Numbered from the stretch's first letter, positions 18,722 through 27,489 are shown. The stretch: 53,817 bases of DNA from an uncultured Clostridia bacterium (GCA_946408995.1 CAMJUL010000020.1:1-53817), one strand, 5' to 3'. Translations and numbers: made by a program. The notes: generated by a model from the sequence alone, not told the origin.

Positions 18722-18749
18722 ATTCTATCACAGAACCCCGGAAAGACAA
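18722..18749 (-). promoter_or_regulatory. Promoter of the first amino-acid ABC operon
   Basis: Minus-strand TTGTCT, 16-base spacer, TAGAAT. It implies that system 1 is transcribed separately from the racemase/system 2 operon. Confidence 0.6.
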
Positions 18750-18804
18750 CCGCGGAAGGGCGGAGGGAATGTATTGTTTCTGTTTCTTTTTGGAAAAAGA
18801 ATAA

Positions 18805-18820
18805 GCCCGCGGCCGCGGGC
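18805..18820 (-). terminator. GC palindrome after the racemase gene, probable terminator
   Basis: GCCCGCGGCCGCGGGC is a perfect 16-base palindrome abutting the racemase stop codon and followed on the minus strand by TTATTCTTTTTCC. The T run is imperfect. Confidence 0.6.
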
Positions 18821-19630
18821 TCAGGAACAAGATGTCCCGGACAGGGACAAAAGACCGGTTTCGCCGATCTTGACGATGCCGCTCAGGCGGACGCTCTCAG
18901 CTGTTCCGTTTTGGACCGATACGGACGCGCGCAGGGTCCCCCCCGGCTGACGGATATCCGTCAGGGTCACGCCGTCCCCTCTGCGTAACGCAAGACACAC
19001 CCCCAGGGCGGTGCTCCCGCTTCCGCACCCGCTTTCCCAGATCAGGGTGCCGCTTTCCCGGACATAGACCAGCGGACGAAGGAAACGGGCCTTGCTGTCC
19101 CAAAGCAGGAGCCCCGCGGCCGGGTCGGGAAGCTGCTCGGCGATCGAAAGCAGCAGGGCCTCGGCCCGGTCTTTCTCAAGGGGAATGTCCTCGAGGATCA
19201 CATGGGCGATGCCCTCAAGACGGACCACCTCCGCGCAGAAGGCGCCCAGGTCCAGATAAGCGGTTTCCACCACGGGCGGCATGGTGACGGTCCCCTCAAA
19301 GGTGCCGTCCTCCAGGGGACGGACACGGCAGGGAACGGCTTTACTGGCGCCTGAGACCTCCAGCAGCACCTCCGAGGGTCCGGGGAGGGATCTTTCACGC
19401 GCCAGATAGCAGGCTGCGGCCATGGAAGCGTTGGCGCAGAACTCGCCGCCCATCATCTCAAGACGGGCTGCCGTGCCGCTACCTTCGCAAGGCAGAAGGA
19501 AGCCGACCTGCTCGCAGCGCCGGATCAGGGCATGAATGACCTCCTTCCGGTCTTCGTCCAAGACGGGATCCAGTACAAGGCAGGTCAGGTTGCCGGTGGG
19601 ATCCAAAGTGACGTAACGGTATGCTTTCAT
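18821..19630 (-). CDS. DapF-fold amino-acid racemase, CntK/HisR histidine-racemase-like
   Basis: A 269-residue cofactor-independent racemase/epimerase of the diaminopimelate epimerase fold. The two catalytic cysteines are Cys65 (GGEFCANASM) and Cys202 (LIWESGCGSGSTALGV). These contexts differ from DapF (GNGxRC and ERGxGET..ACGTG) but resemble CntK, the histidine racemase of staphylopine synthesis: the CEQVGF segment at 39-44, LRPLVYV at 184-190 and RQPGG at 227-231 have close counterparts there. The likely reaction is L-/D-histidine interconversion in the cytoplasm. No cntL or cntM gene is present. The ATG overlaps the stop of the system 2 ATPase by 4 bases, tying it to that transporter. Substrate is inference; the fold and cysteines are firm. 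Confidence 0.82.
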   Translation of the reverse strand: MKAYRYVTLDPTGNLTCLVLDPVLDEDRKEVIHALIRRCEQVGFLLPCEGSGTAARLEMMGGEFCANASMAAACYLARERSLPGPSEVLLEVSGASKAVPCRVRPLEDGTFEGTVTMPPVVETAYLDLGAFCAEVVRLEGIAHVILEDIPLEKDRAEALLLSIAEQLPDPAAGLLLWDSKARFLRPLVYVRESGTLIWESGCGSGSTALGVCLALRRGDGVTLTDIRQPGGTLRASVSVQNGTAESVRLSGIVKIGETGLLSLSGTSCS

Positions 19631-20391
19631 TGCTCTCTCATTCTCCTGAGGAACTGGATGGTCCTTTCCTGGGTGGGATGGTCAATGACCTCCTCCGGGC
19701 GGCCCTGTTCCACGATGAGGCCGCCGTTCATGAAGACCACCTGGTCCGAGACGTCCCTGGCGAAGGACATCTCATGGGTGACGATGACCATGGTCATCTT
19801 TTTTTCCGCCAGGCCGCGGATGACGCGGAGGATCTCTCCGGTCAGCTCCGGGTCGAGGGCGGAGGTAGGTTCGTCAAAAAAAAGAATTTTGGGATTCATT
19901 GCCAGCGCCCGGGCGATGGAAACCCGCTGCTGCTGTCCGCCGGACAGCTGATAGGGGTAAGCCGTCGCCTTGTCGGCGAGCCCCATTTGATTAAGCAGGT
20001 CCATGGCCTCCTCCTGGACTTCCTTCCGGGCGCGTTTCTGGACCAGCATGGGGGCTTCCATGACGTTTTTTAAAACAGAATAGTGGGGGAAAAGGTTGAA
20101 ATTCTGGAAAACCAGGCCGAACATGTTGCGGACCTTCTGCAGCTGCGCGGGCTCGGCGTAGACCGCCTTGCCGCCCTGGTCTCGGGCGGCATAGAGTCCG
20201 TCGTAGATCAGGTCGCCCCCGTCCATGGTTTCGAGCATCGTGGCGCAGCGCAGCAGGGTGGATTTTCCGCTGCCGCTGGGTCCGATGATGGAAAGGACCT
20301 GGCTTTTTTCCACGCTCAGGCTCAAATCTGTCAGCACCTCAACGGCCCCGAAGTTCTTTTTGCAGTGATTGATCTCCAAAAGCTTGTGCAT
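19627..20391 (-). CDS. Polar amino-acid ABC transporter ATPase, system 2
   Basis: A 254-residue HisP/GlnQ-type ATPase with Walker A GPSGSGKST, signature [15 protein letters not shown], Walker [13 protein letters not shown] and VTHEMSFARDVS. A short insertion near residues 70-80 (ARDQGGKAVYAEP) sets it apart from the system 1 paralogue. AAAGGAGG precedes the ATG. It lies 11 bases behind the permease and is translationally coupled to the racemase that follows. Confidence 0.95.
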   Translation of the reverse strand: MHKLLEINHCKKNFGAVEVLTDLSLSVEKSQVLSIIGPSGSGKSTLLRCATMLETMDGGDLIYDGLYAARDQGGKAVYAEPAQLQKVRNMFGLVFQNFNLFPHYSVLKNVMEAPMLVQKRARKEVQEEAMDLLNQMGLADKATAYPYQLSGGQQQRVSIARALAMNPKILFFDEPTSALDPELTGEILRVIRGLAEKKMTMVIVTHEMSFARDVSDQVVFMNGGLIVEQGRPEEVIDHPTQERTIQFLRRMREQ

Positions 20392-20402
20392 GGCGGCCTC
20401 CT

Positions 20403-21050
20403 TTACCTGTAATAATCCAGCCGCTTCTCGGCCCGTCCCATGACGAAGTCCACCAGCAGATTGAACACGTAATAGAAAACGCCGGCTACCAGGAAGGGCA
20501 CAAAGCTGGTTTGGGAATTGGCGATCTGTTTGCCGATGGTGAACATTTCCTGGTAGGAAACCGTAAAGGCCATGGAAGTGTCTTTGACCAGAGTGACGAC
20601 CTCGTTGGTGACGCTTGGCAGGATTCGTTTGACCACCTGGGGAAGGATGATCCTCAGGAAGGTCTGGACCCTGGAATACCCCAGTACCTTGGCGGCCTCA
20701 TACTGCCCCACAGGCATGGAGGAAATGCCGCCCCTGTAGATCTCCGCGAAATAGGCGGCATAGTTAATAGAAAAGGCCACGACGACCGGGATCAGCTTGT
20801 TTCTGGATACGCTGATGCCAAACAGGTAGTACGGGCCGTAGGTGACGGCCAGCAATTGAAGCATCAAGGGGGTTCCACGGAGGATGGAGATAACAAGCCG
20901 GGTAATGGTGGAGACAACCCGGTTCCTGCTCATGCGCAGAAGCGCGACCAGCATGCCCAGGGGCAGGGAAAACAGCAGCGTCAGGAAAAAAATGGCGCAG
21001 GTTTTCCCGAAACCGTCGGACATTTTTAGAATCATGGTTTGAAGTGTCAT
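20403..21050 (-). CDS. Polar amino-acid ABC transporter permease, system 2
   Basis: A 215-residue permease of the HisM/GlnP family with the EAA-like loop EAAKVLGYSRVQTFLRIILP. I start it at the ATG at 21050 (MTLQTMIL), with GGAAGGA upstream; this gives the family's usual length, while an upstream in-frame start adds a polar stretch. Probably a homodimer. Sits between its binding protein and ATPase. Confidence 0.93.
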   Translation of the reverse strand: MTLQTMILKMSDGFGKTCAIFFLTLLFSLPLGMLVALLRMSRNRVVSTITRLVISILRGTPLMLQLLAVTYGPYYLFGISVSRNKLIPVVVAFSINYAAYFAEIYRGGISSMPVGQYEAAKVLGYSRVQTFLRIILPQVVKRILPSVTNEVVTLVKDTSMAFTVSYQEMFTIGKQIANSQTSFVPFLVAGVFYYVFNLLVDFVMGRAEKRLDYYR

Positions 21051-21168
21051 CGGGGGTCCTTCCTGCCGCGTCCATGGGGCACGGAGCATCATGAGTCAGA
21101 GGGAAAAACAAGAAATTTCCCGGGAGCCAGAAGGCATCCCGGGTTCACAGGACGATCCTGAGAAAGCG

Positions 21169-21942
21169 TTACTTGGACAGGAAAAGCAGGTTGTTGACAA
21201 TATCCGGGTATTTGGCCGCGATTTCGGCGTAGGTCCCGTTTTCAACCAGCTGGCGAACGGCGCCCTCGATTTTTTCGCACAGTTCCGCGTCCGTGCTGCG
21301 GAAGGCGATGCCGTACTGCTCGGCGCCCAGGTTTTCGTTCAGGACGGTCAGGTTGTCCTTTCCGGCCGTGTAGGCAGCTGCCACGGGCAGGTCCACGAAA
21401 ACCGCGTCCACCGCGTTGCCCTCAAGCTCCGTGAAGCACATCAGGAAGCTCTGGCAGGTGACCAGCTCCTGGAAGGTGGCGGTCAGGTCCGCCAGGTCGC
21501 CGTTGAGGAGGGCTTCGCCGGAGGTGCCCAGCTGGACCGCCACCATTTTGCCCTTGAGGTCCGCGGAGGAGGCGATGCCGCTGTCCGCCTTGACTACCAG
21601 CACCTGGGTGTTGTCATAATAAGGGGCGGAGATCACGTATCCCGCTTCCTTCATGCTGTCCAGAATGGTCATGCCGGACCAGACACAGTCACATTCCCGG
21701 TTGTCCAGCTGAATGAGCTTGTTGTCCCAGTCAACGGCGAACACTTCCAGATCCAGGCCCAGAAGATCGCAGGCCGCCTTGCAGATTTCTACGTCAAAGC
21801 CGGTATAGTTCCCGTCGTCTCCCAGATAGCTGAAGGGAGGATACTCCGGGTCGATGCCCATCACAAAGGTGTCCGCCAGGGCGGAAAAGGCGGAAAGGGA
21901 AAGGAAGAGCGCAAGGATAAGGGCCAGGCATTTCTTCATCAT
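21169..21942 (-). CDS. Polar amino-acid binding protein, system 2
   Basis: A 257-residue family 3 solute-binding protein. The signal peptide ends near ALA/DTF, without a lipobox. The mature protein starts FVMGIDPEYPPFSYLGDDG, the usual ligand-pocket opening, and contains the GFDVEICK signature. Three consecutive in-frame ATG codons (21945, 21942, 21939) follow AAGGAGG; the middle one has the best spacing (7), so the exact start is uncertain by one codon. First gene of the system 2-racemase operon. Confidence 0.92.
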   Translation of the reverse strand: MMKKCLALILALFLSLSAFSALADTFVMGIDPEYPPFSYLGDDGNYTGFDVEICKAACDLLGLDLEVFAVDWDNKLIQLDNRECDCVWSGMTILDSMKEAGYVISAPYYDNTQVLVVKADSGIASSADLKGKMVAVQLGTSGEALLNGDLADLTATFQELVTCQSFLMCFTELEGNAVDAVFVDLPVAAAYTAGKDNLTVLNENLGAEQYGIAFRSTDAELCEKIEGAVRQLVENGTYAEIAAKYPDIVNNLLFLSK

Positions 21943-21956
21943 CATACATCCTCCTT

Positions 21957-21970
21957 GGTTCCGCGGAACC
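21957..21970. promoter_or_regulatory. Perfect 14-bp palindrome beside the ribosome binding site
   Basis: GGTTCCGCGGAACC lies in the predicted leader of the system 2 operon and abuts its AAGGAGG (21950-21956). It may be an operator or a small translation-controlling hairpin. Confidence 0.45.
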
Positions 21971-21986
21971 GGTTTGTTGCGTTAGT

Positions 21987-22015
21987 ACATTAGCACTTTA
22001 TCGAACTAAAGTCAA
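21987..22015 (-). promoter_or_regulatory. Promoter of the system 2-racemase operon
   Basis: Minus-strand TTGACT, 17-base spacer, TAATGT. The -10 is weak. AACTAAAGT at 22004-22012 overlaps its -35. Confidence 0.5.
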
Positions 22016-22119
22016 TGGGTTTTCAAAAAAAAGCAGGCGCCGAAAGGGAAAAAGGGTCCCACGGCGCTGGAGGGACTGTGCTTTTTCTGCATTTTTGTTA
22101 CGAATCTTCCAAACTAAAG

Positions 22120-22149
22120 TTGACAGGAACCGAGGGAGGGGCCTAAAGT
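22120..22149 (+). promoter_or_regulatory. Promoter of azlCD
   Basis: Perfect TTGACA, 18-base spacer, TAAAGT. A second copy of AACTAAAGT (22112-22120) touches the -35. Supports the ATG at 22187 over the GTG at 22148. Confidence 0.55.
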
Positions 22150-22186
22150 GTTAGCCACGCGCGAAAAGAAGATGCGGGAGGTATTT

Positions 22187-22897
22187 ATGGCAGAAAGGGG
22201 CATACGCCTTCGGGCGCTGAAAGCGGCATTTCCGCATACCATTCCGATCTTTGCCGGGTTTTGGTTTCTGGCGCTGACCTATGGCGTGATGATGAACCGG
22301 GCTGGCTTTTCCTTTCTGTATCCGGCGGTCATGAGCGTGCTGATTTTCGGCGGGTCGCTTGAATTTGTGGCCGTTACGCTGCTGACGGCGCCGTACGCGC
22401 CTCTTCAGACCCTGATTATGGCGCTCATCATCCAGGCGAGGCACCTGATGTACGGCATCTCCATGCTGGATGTCTATCGGGGGACGGGATGGAAGAAGGC
22501 CTACCTGATCTTCGGGATGTGCGATGAGACGTTTTCGATCAACTATACCGCGTTGGTCCCCAAAGGGGTGGACCGGGGATGGTTCATGTTTTTTGTGACC
22601 CTTCTCAACCACGCTTATTGGGTCACGGGAGCCGTTACGGGGGGACTGCTCGGCTCCCTGATCTCCTTTGATACCCGGGGACTGGAGTTTGTGATGCCTG
22701 CCATGTTTGCCGTCATTTTCATGGAGCAATGGATAAAGGAAAAAAGGCACGCGACTGCCCTGATCGGCCTGGGATGCGCTGCGGGATGCCTGGCCCTTTT
22801 CGGCAAAGAAGCCTTTATGATCCCGGCCATGGTGCTGGTACTGGCGCTGCTTGGCGCTTTTCGCGGGCTGCTGGAGGAAAAAGGGGGTGAAGCGTGA
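22187..22897 (+). CDS. azlC: AzlC family branched-chain amino-acid exporter subunit
   Basis: A 236-residue membrane protein of the AzlC family, the large subunit of the AzlCD exporter for branched-chain amino acids and analogues. Family marks are AFPHTIPIFAGFWFLALTYG, the FGGSLEF segment and ARHLMYG. I start it at the ATG at 22187, with GGGAGG at 22176-22181; an in-frame GTG at 22148 overlaps the promoter. The stop overlaps the azlD start (TGATG). Confidence 0.93.
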   Translation: MAERGIRLRALKAAFPHTIPIFAGFWFLALTYGVMMNRAGFSFLYPAVMSVLIFGGSLEFVAVTLLTAPYAPLQTLIMALIIQARHLMYGISMLDVYRGTGWKKAYLIFGMCDETFSINYTALVPKGVDRGWFMFFVTLLNHAYWVTGAVTGGLLGSLISFDTRGLEFVMPAMFAVIFMEQWIKEKRHATALIGLGCAAGCLALFGKEAFMIPAMVLVLALLGAFRGLLEEKGGEA

Positions 22898-23220
22898 TGA
22901 CACCCGGGCAGAGGGCGATCACGATCGGACTGTGCATCCTTGCGACGGTGACGACGCGGTTTTTGCCTTTCCTGGTTTTTAAGGGCAAGGAATCCCCCGG
23001 GTTCGTGAAGTATTTGGGGAAGGCCCTGCCGGCGGCGGTCTTTGGCATGCTTGTGGTTTACAGCCTGAAGGACACGTCCGTCACGATCCGGCCTTACGGC
23101 CTGCCGGAGGCGCTGGCCCTGGGGGCGACAGTGGGGCTCCATCTGTGGAAACGGCAGATGCTTTTGTCCATTGCCGGCGGAACGGCCCTGTATATGCTGT
23201 TGGTCCAGGGCGTTTTCTGA
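22897..23220 (+). CDS. azlD: AzlD family branched-chain amino-acid exporter subunit
   Basis: A 107-residue membrane protein with about four helices, the small partner of AzlC. It contains TRFLPFLVFKGKE and PAAVFGMLVVYSLKD, both typical. An in-frame GTG directly before the ATG is an alternative start; AAGGGGGTGA, one mismatch from the full anti-16S complement, serves either. Translationally coupled to azlC. Confidence 0.92.
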   Translation: MTPGQRAITIGLCILATVTTRFLPFLVFKGKESPGFVKYLGKALPAAVFGMLVVYSLKDTSVTIRPYGLPEALALGATVGLHLWKRQMLLSIAGGTALYMLLVQGVF

Positions 23221-23264
23221 AAGGATTTTAGGCTGCATGGGGCTGAGGGGCGAACCCGGACGGC

Positions 23265-23294
23265 AAAAAAAGCCCGGAAGCGGCGCTTCCGGGC
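23265..23294 (-). terminator. Terminator of the phosphohexomutase gene
   Basis: Minus-strand GCCCGGAAGC and GCTTCCGGGC arms, 3-base loop, then seven T; 16 bases beyond the stop at 23310. Confidence 0.92.
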
Positions 23295-23309
23295 CTGAGG
23301 GGACGCTTG

Positions 23310-25031
23310 TCAGGCCAGCAGGGCGGCGGAAGCCTTCTGCAGGGCTTCGTTCAGCGCGTTTGCCTTGGCCTGGTCCTTGTCGTTGGTGTTGACATACAGC
23401 TTGATCTTGGGCTCAGTGCCGGAGGGCCGCACACAGACCCAGTTTCCGCCTTCGAGCTCAAAATAGAGGACATCGCTGGTGGGAAGGCCGGTGGGCTCGG
23501 TCTTTCCGCCGCAGGTGCGAATGCCCTTGAGATAATCCCGTACGGCGGTGACCTTCAGGCCGCACAGCTCCGCGGGGGGATTCTCCCTCAGATTGGACAT
23601 GATCTCCTTCATGCGGGTCAGGCCGTCTTTGCCGGGCAGCGTGGTGGAGGCGACCTTTTCCACATAGTAGCCGTACTGGGCAAAAATCTGCTGCATGCGG
23701 TCATACAGGGTGATGCCCTCTTCCTCACAGGCCGCCGCCACCTCGGTGATCAGCAGGGAGGCGTTTACGCCGTCCTTGTCCCGGACGAAAGTGGAGGACA
23801 GGAACCCATAGCTTTCCTCGAAGCCGAACAGGAACGTGTGGCTGCCCTCATCCTGGAACTGCTGGATCTTTTCGCCGATGAATTTGAAGCCGGTCAGGGT
23901 CTCGAACATCTCCACGCCATAGCTTTCGCAGATGCGATTGGCAAGGGAGGTGGAAACGATGGATTTGACCACGGCGCCGTTGGCGGGGAGCGTTCCCAGC
24001 TTTTTCTTGGTAGAGAGGATGTAGTGGAGCATGACGCAGCCGATCTGATTGCCGGTAAGCAGGTGGAAGGAGCCGTCCTTGCCGCGTACGGCAACGCCCA
24101 GACGGTCACAGTCGGGGTCCGTAGCAAAAATGGCGTTGGCGCCGACCTCGTTGGCCAGCTTGATGGCCAGGGTGAAGGCCTCCGGATTCTCCGGGTTGGG
24201 GGCGCAGGTCAGGGTGGAGAAATTGCCGTCCGGCATTTCCTGCTCCTTGACCACGGCGACCTTTTCGATGCCAACCTCGCGGAGGATGCGCCTGACCGGC
24301 ACGTTTCCGGAACCGTGCAGGGGCGTATAGACAATGGACAGCCGGCTGCCCATGCGCTTGAGCATGTCGGGCTGGATGGTGAGGGTCTTTTCCTGCGCCA
24401 TGTAATCGTCATCCACTTCGGCGTTGCCGATGATGTGCAGGAGGCCCTTGGCCCTGGCTTCCGCCTCGTCCATCGGGACGCATTCCAGGTAATTCAGGGA
24501 GCGGATGCACCGGGTCACTTCATCCGCGGCCTCGGGGCCCAGCTGGGCGCCGTCTTCCCCGTACACCTTATAGCCGTTGTACTGGGGCGGATTGTGGGAG
24601 GCGGTCACCACGACGCCGGCGGCGCAGTTCAGGTGACGAACCGCGTAGGAAAGCAGGGGAACGGGACGAAGGGCGTCAAACAGAAAAGCGGGGACTCCTT
24701 CTGCGCACAGCACCAGGGCGGTGTCCCGGGCAAACTCCGTGGAACAGCGGCGGCTGTCATACCCGATGACGACACCGCGGCGGGCATTTTCGGGATCCTT
24801 GAGCAGATATCTGGCAAGCCCCTTGGTGGCCCGGCGCACGTTGTAGCGGTTCATTCGGTTGGTGCCGGCTCCCAGCGTACCGCGCATTCCGGCGGTTCCG
24901 AAGGAAAGCTCGGTGTAAAAACGGTCTTCGATTTCTGCGGCGTCGCCCGCGATCGATTTCAGATCGGCGACGGTATCCGCGTCCGCGGCGAAGTCTGACA
25001 GCCACTGCTTATAGGCAGCCTGAACATCCAT
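23310..25031 (-). CDS. Alpha-D-phosphohexomutase (phosphoglucomutase type)
   Basis: A 573-residue cytoplasmic phosphohexomutase interconverting sugar-1- and sugar-6-phosphates, most likely glucose. The phosphoserine is Ser145 in TASHNPPQYNGYKVY; the metal loop is DPDCDRLGVA; the sugar loop FGFEESYGFL and the phosphate loop RPSGTEPKIK near the C-terminus are present. The length fits the Firmicutes PgcA-like group. I start at the ATG at 25031, with GAGGAGGG 8 bases upstream. Monocistronic, with its own promoter and terminator. It would link glucose-1-phosphate from starch or glycogen to glycolysis. Confidence 0.95.
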   Translation of the reverse strand: MDVQAAYKQWLSDFAADADTVADLKSIAGDAAEIEDRFYTELSFGTAGMRGTLGAGTNRMNRYNVRRATKGLARYLLKDPENARRGVVIGYDSRRCSTEFARDTALVLCAEGVPAFLFDALRPVPLLSYAVRHLNCAAGVVVTASHNPPQYNGYKVYGEDGAQLGPEAADEVTRCIRSLNYLECVPMDEAEARAKGLLHIIGNAEVDDDYMAQEKTLTIQPDMLKRMGSRLSIVYTPLHGSGNVPVRRILREVGIEKVAVVKEQEMPDGNFSTLTCAPNPENPEAFTLAIKLANEVGANAIFATDPDCDRLGVAVRGKDGSFHLLTGNQIGCVMLHYILSTKKKLGTLPANGAVVKSIVSTSLANRICESYGVEMFETLTGFKFIGEKIQQFQDEGSHTFLFGFEESYGFLSSTFVRDKDGVNASLLITEVAAACEEEGITLYDRMQQIFAQYGYYVEKVASTTLPGKDGLTRMKEIMSNLRENPPAELCGLKVTAVRDYLKGIRTCGGKTEPTGLPTSDVLYFELEGGNWVCVRPSGTEPKIKLYVNTNDKDQAKANALNEALQKASAALLA

Positions 25032-25072
25032 GGGGAAGCCCTCCTCTTTACAAATAATTGAATGCTTCATCA

Positions 25073-25101
25073 AGTATACGCTTTTTTGGGCAATTTGACA
25101 A
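25073..25101 (-). promoter_or_regulatory. Promoter of the phosphohexomutase gene
   Basis: Minus-strand TTGTCA, 17-base spacer, TATACT. Confidence 0.78.
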
Positions 25102-25154
25102 CCCGGTGAAGCCGGGGAGGCTGGGGAGAAAACGGGCCCCCGGCGGGAAGGGAC

Positions 25155-26387
25155 TTATCGGTCTTTCGGAGGCAGGGAACGCATATAGCGGTCCATGTTT
25201 TCGGCGATGCGCTTGGAATAGGCGACGGCGGCCACCACCGTTTTGGCCCCGGTCACCACGTCGCCGGAGGCAAAGACCCCGGGCATGGAGGTCTCTCCGT
25301 CCTCGTTGGTGGCAAGGTTGCCGCGCTCGTTGAGGGTCAGCTCCCTGTCCCGGTTGACCAGGCGGTCCTGGGGCACCTGGGAGATGCAGACCATGATCGC
25401 GTCGGCAGGGAAGAGCCGCTCCGTGCCCTCGATGGCCTCAAAGCCGCTTTCACTGGCGCGGATGTCGGTGATGACGACGCCGTCGTCGGTGATCCGGACA
25501 GGAGCTTTCATGTACTGGAAGTCCACTCCGTCCACCTTGGCCATCTCGAATTCCTCCGGGGAGGCGTTCACGGTATCCCCGCGGACCAGGACCGTGACGT
25601 GACGCACGCCGTGGCGGACCGCGGTACGCGCCACGTCCATGGCGGCGTTCCCGGCGCCGATGACGGCCACGTTGTCCCCAAGGCGGTAGACGTCCGGGTT
25701 GTTGAGGTAGTTGATGGCATAAAAGACGTTTCCGAAGGTTTCCCCGGGGATGCCGAGCTTGCGGGGCTTCCAGGCGCCGGTCCCAATGAATACGGAACGG
25801 TAGCCGTCGTCCAGAAGGTCCTGGATGCTGGTGGACCCGCCGATGGAGAAGTTGGGCCTGAAGAGGATGCCCATCAGGTGCATTTTCTCATAATACCGGT
25901 CAAGAATGGATTTGGGCAGCCGGAATTCCGGGATGCCGTAACGCAGGATGCCGCCGATGCGGTCATGGGTCTCAAAAACCGTGACCTTGTATCCCTTCTG
26001 GGCCAGCTTGATGGCGATGGTGATGCCGGCGGGACCCGCGCCGATCACGGCGGCTTTCATGCCGTTGGGCGGGGCGATTTTCATGCCCAGACGCTCAAAC
26101 CAGGAATCGGAAATGTAATTCTCGATGGAGGAGATCCGCACCGGATCCCCTTTGATCCCGCGGACGCAGTGCCCTTCGCACTGTGCCCCGTGGTCGCAGA
26201 CCAGGGAACAGATGACCGACAGGGGATTGTTTTCAAACAGCATTTCCGCTGCGGTTCCCATATCGTGCTCCCGGAAAAGCCGGATCATCTCCGGAATATT
26301 GGTGTGGATGGGACAGCCGTTTTCCCTGCAGCGGGGATTCTTGCATTGCAGACAGCGGTTGGCTTCTTCGATGACGTGAGCGGGCAT
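25155..26387 (-). CDS. GltD-like NAD(P)-dependent FAD/4Fe-4S oxidoreductase
   Basis: A 410-residue flavoprotein resembling the small subunit of glutamate synthase and the NfnB/SudA-type oxidoreductases. Two N-terminal cysteine groups, CLQCKNPRCRENGC and CSLVCDHGAQCEGHC, should hold 4Fe-4S clusters. An FAD Rossmann motif (GAGPAGITIA) follows near residue 116 and a nucleotide motif (GAGNAAMDVARTA) in the middle; FASGDVVTGAKTVV is the second FAD signature. No GltB-like large subunit lies nearby, so it is an orphan. GGAGG precedes the ATG. It starts only 28 bases behind the FbpC-like ATPase with no terminator between, so it shares that operon. Electron partner unknown. Confidence 0.87.
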   Translation of the reverse strand: MPAHVIEEANRCLQCKNPRCRENGCPIHTNIPEMIRLFREHDMGTAAEMLFENNPLSVICSLVCDHGAQCEGHCVRGIKGDPVRISSIENYISDSWFERLGMKIAPPNGMKAAVIGAGPAGITIAIKLAQKGYKVTVFETHDRIGGILRYGIPEFRLPKSILDRYYEKMHLMGILFRPNFSIGGSTSIQDLLDDGYRSVFIGTGAWKPRKLGIPGETFGNVFYAINYLNNPDVYRLGDNVAVIGAGNAAMDVARTAVRHGVRHVTVLVRGDTVNASPEEFEMAKVDGVDFQYMKAPVRITDDGVVITDIRASESGFEAIEGTERLFPADAIMVCISQVPQDRLVNRDRELTLNERGNLATNEDGETSMPGVFASGDVVTGAKTVVAAVAYSKRIAENMDRYMRSLPPKDR

Positions 26388-26415
26388 GATACACCTCCAA
26401 GAGTATAGGATTTAA

Positions 26416-27489
26416 TCAGGTACGGATCCGAAGGGCTTCGTCCAGGGATCCGTCATCGTCAAACACCATCATGTCCCGGAAGGAAAGATGGACAGGGGAA
26501 CCGGGACGCAGGGACTGACAGTTTTCCGGCGCTGTGATGACCCGGAAGGAGACGGAGCCGACCCGTACGCGCAGATCGCTGACATCCCCCAGATAGTACA
26601 GACTTTCCACAATGCCCTCCAGGGGTCCCTCCGAGGGGGACAGACGGATCTTTTCCGGGCGGACGGCCACAAGGACCTTTCCCTGCCGTCCGCCCGCATA
26701 AGGCACGGACTGACCGGTCCCTTCCAGGACCAGACGGCCCTTTTCGGCATTTCCCCGGGCAAAATCCACCTTGCCCAGGAAATCCGCCACAAACGGATTG
26801 ACCGGATGGTTGTAGATCTCCGCCGGAGGGGCGGCCTGCTGGACCGTCCCCTGATTGATCAGGATGATCCGGTCAGACATCGCCATGGCTTCGGTCTGGT
26901 CATGGGTGACATACACCACGGTGATGCCCAGGGAGACCTGAATGTCCTTGATCTCAAAACGCATGCTCTCCCGGAGCTTGGCGTCCAGATTGGACAGGGG
27001 CTCGTCCAGCAGTAAAAGACCGGGCTTTGCCACCAGGGCCCTGGCCAGGGCCACCCGCTGCTGCTGCCCGCCGGAGAGCTGGGAGGGCAGCCGTTTTGCG
27101 TACTGGCTCAGGTGAACGATCTCAAGGACCCGTTCCACGCTTTTGCGGATCTGGTCCTTTGGGGCCTTGCGGATGGTCAGCGGATAGGCAACGTTGTCAA
27201 AAACGTTCATATGGGGCCAGACCGCGTAGGACTGGAAAACCATGCCGATGTTCCGCTTTTCCGGGGGAATGAAGGTTTTTCCGCCGGAAACCTGAAGGTC
27301 ATCCAGGAAGATCTGCCCGGACGTGGGCTTCTCAAACCCGGCGATCATGCGGAGCATGGTGGTCTTCCCGCATCCGGAGGGGCCGAGCAGGGTGACGAAT
27401 TCCCCGTCCCGGAAGGTGTCTGTAAATTCCTTGAGGACCTGGTTTTCCCCAAAGGATTTGGTGACATGATCGATTTTTACAGCCGCCAT
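26416..27489 (-). CDS. FbpC/PotA-type ABC transporter ATPase
   Basis: A 357-residue ATPase of the iron(III)/polyamine/sulfate importer group. Walker [10 protein letters not shown], signature [15 protein letters not shown], Walker [12 protein letters not shown] and [15 protein letters not shown] are intact, followed by a TOBE-type C-terminal regulatory domain. I start at the ATG at 27489 (AAGGAAG upstream); the longer open frame runs into the permease gene antiparallel to nothing conserved. It energises the fused permease at 27555. A cre-like sequence lies just upstream but matches poorly. Confidence 0.92.
   Translation of the reverse strand: MAAVKIDHVTKSFGENQVLKEFTDTFRDGEFVTLLGPSGCGKTTMLRMIAGFEKPTSGQIFLDDLQVSGGKTFIPPEKRNIGMVFQSYAVWPHMNVFDNVAYPLTIRKAPKDQIRKSVERVLEIVHLSQYAKRLPSQLSGGQQQRVALARALVAKPGLLLLDEPLSNLDAKLRESMRFEIKDIQVSLGITVVYVTHDQTEAMAMSDRIILINQGTVQQAAPPAEIYNHPVNPFVADFLGKVDFARGNAEKGRLVLEGTGQSVPYAGGRQGKVLVAVRPEKIRLSPSEGPLEGIVESLYYLGDVSDLRVRVGSVSFRVITAPENCQSLRPGSPVHLSFRDMMVFDDDGSLDEALRIRT

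Noticed and set aside
18821..19630. Calling the racemase diaminopimelate epimerase (dapF)
   Set aside because: Both cysteine motifs and several other segments fit CntK-type racemases better, and it is coupled to a transporter rather than to lysine genes.
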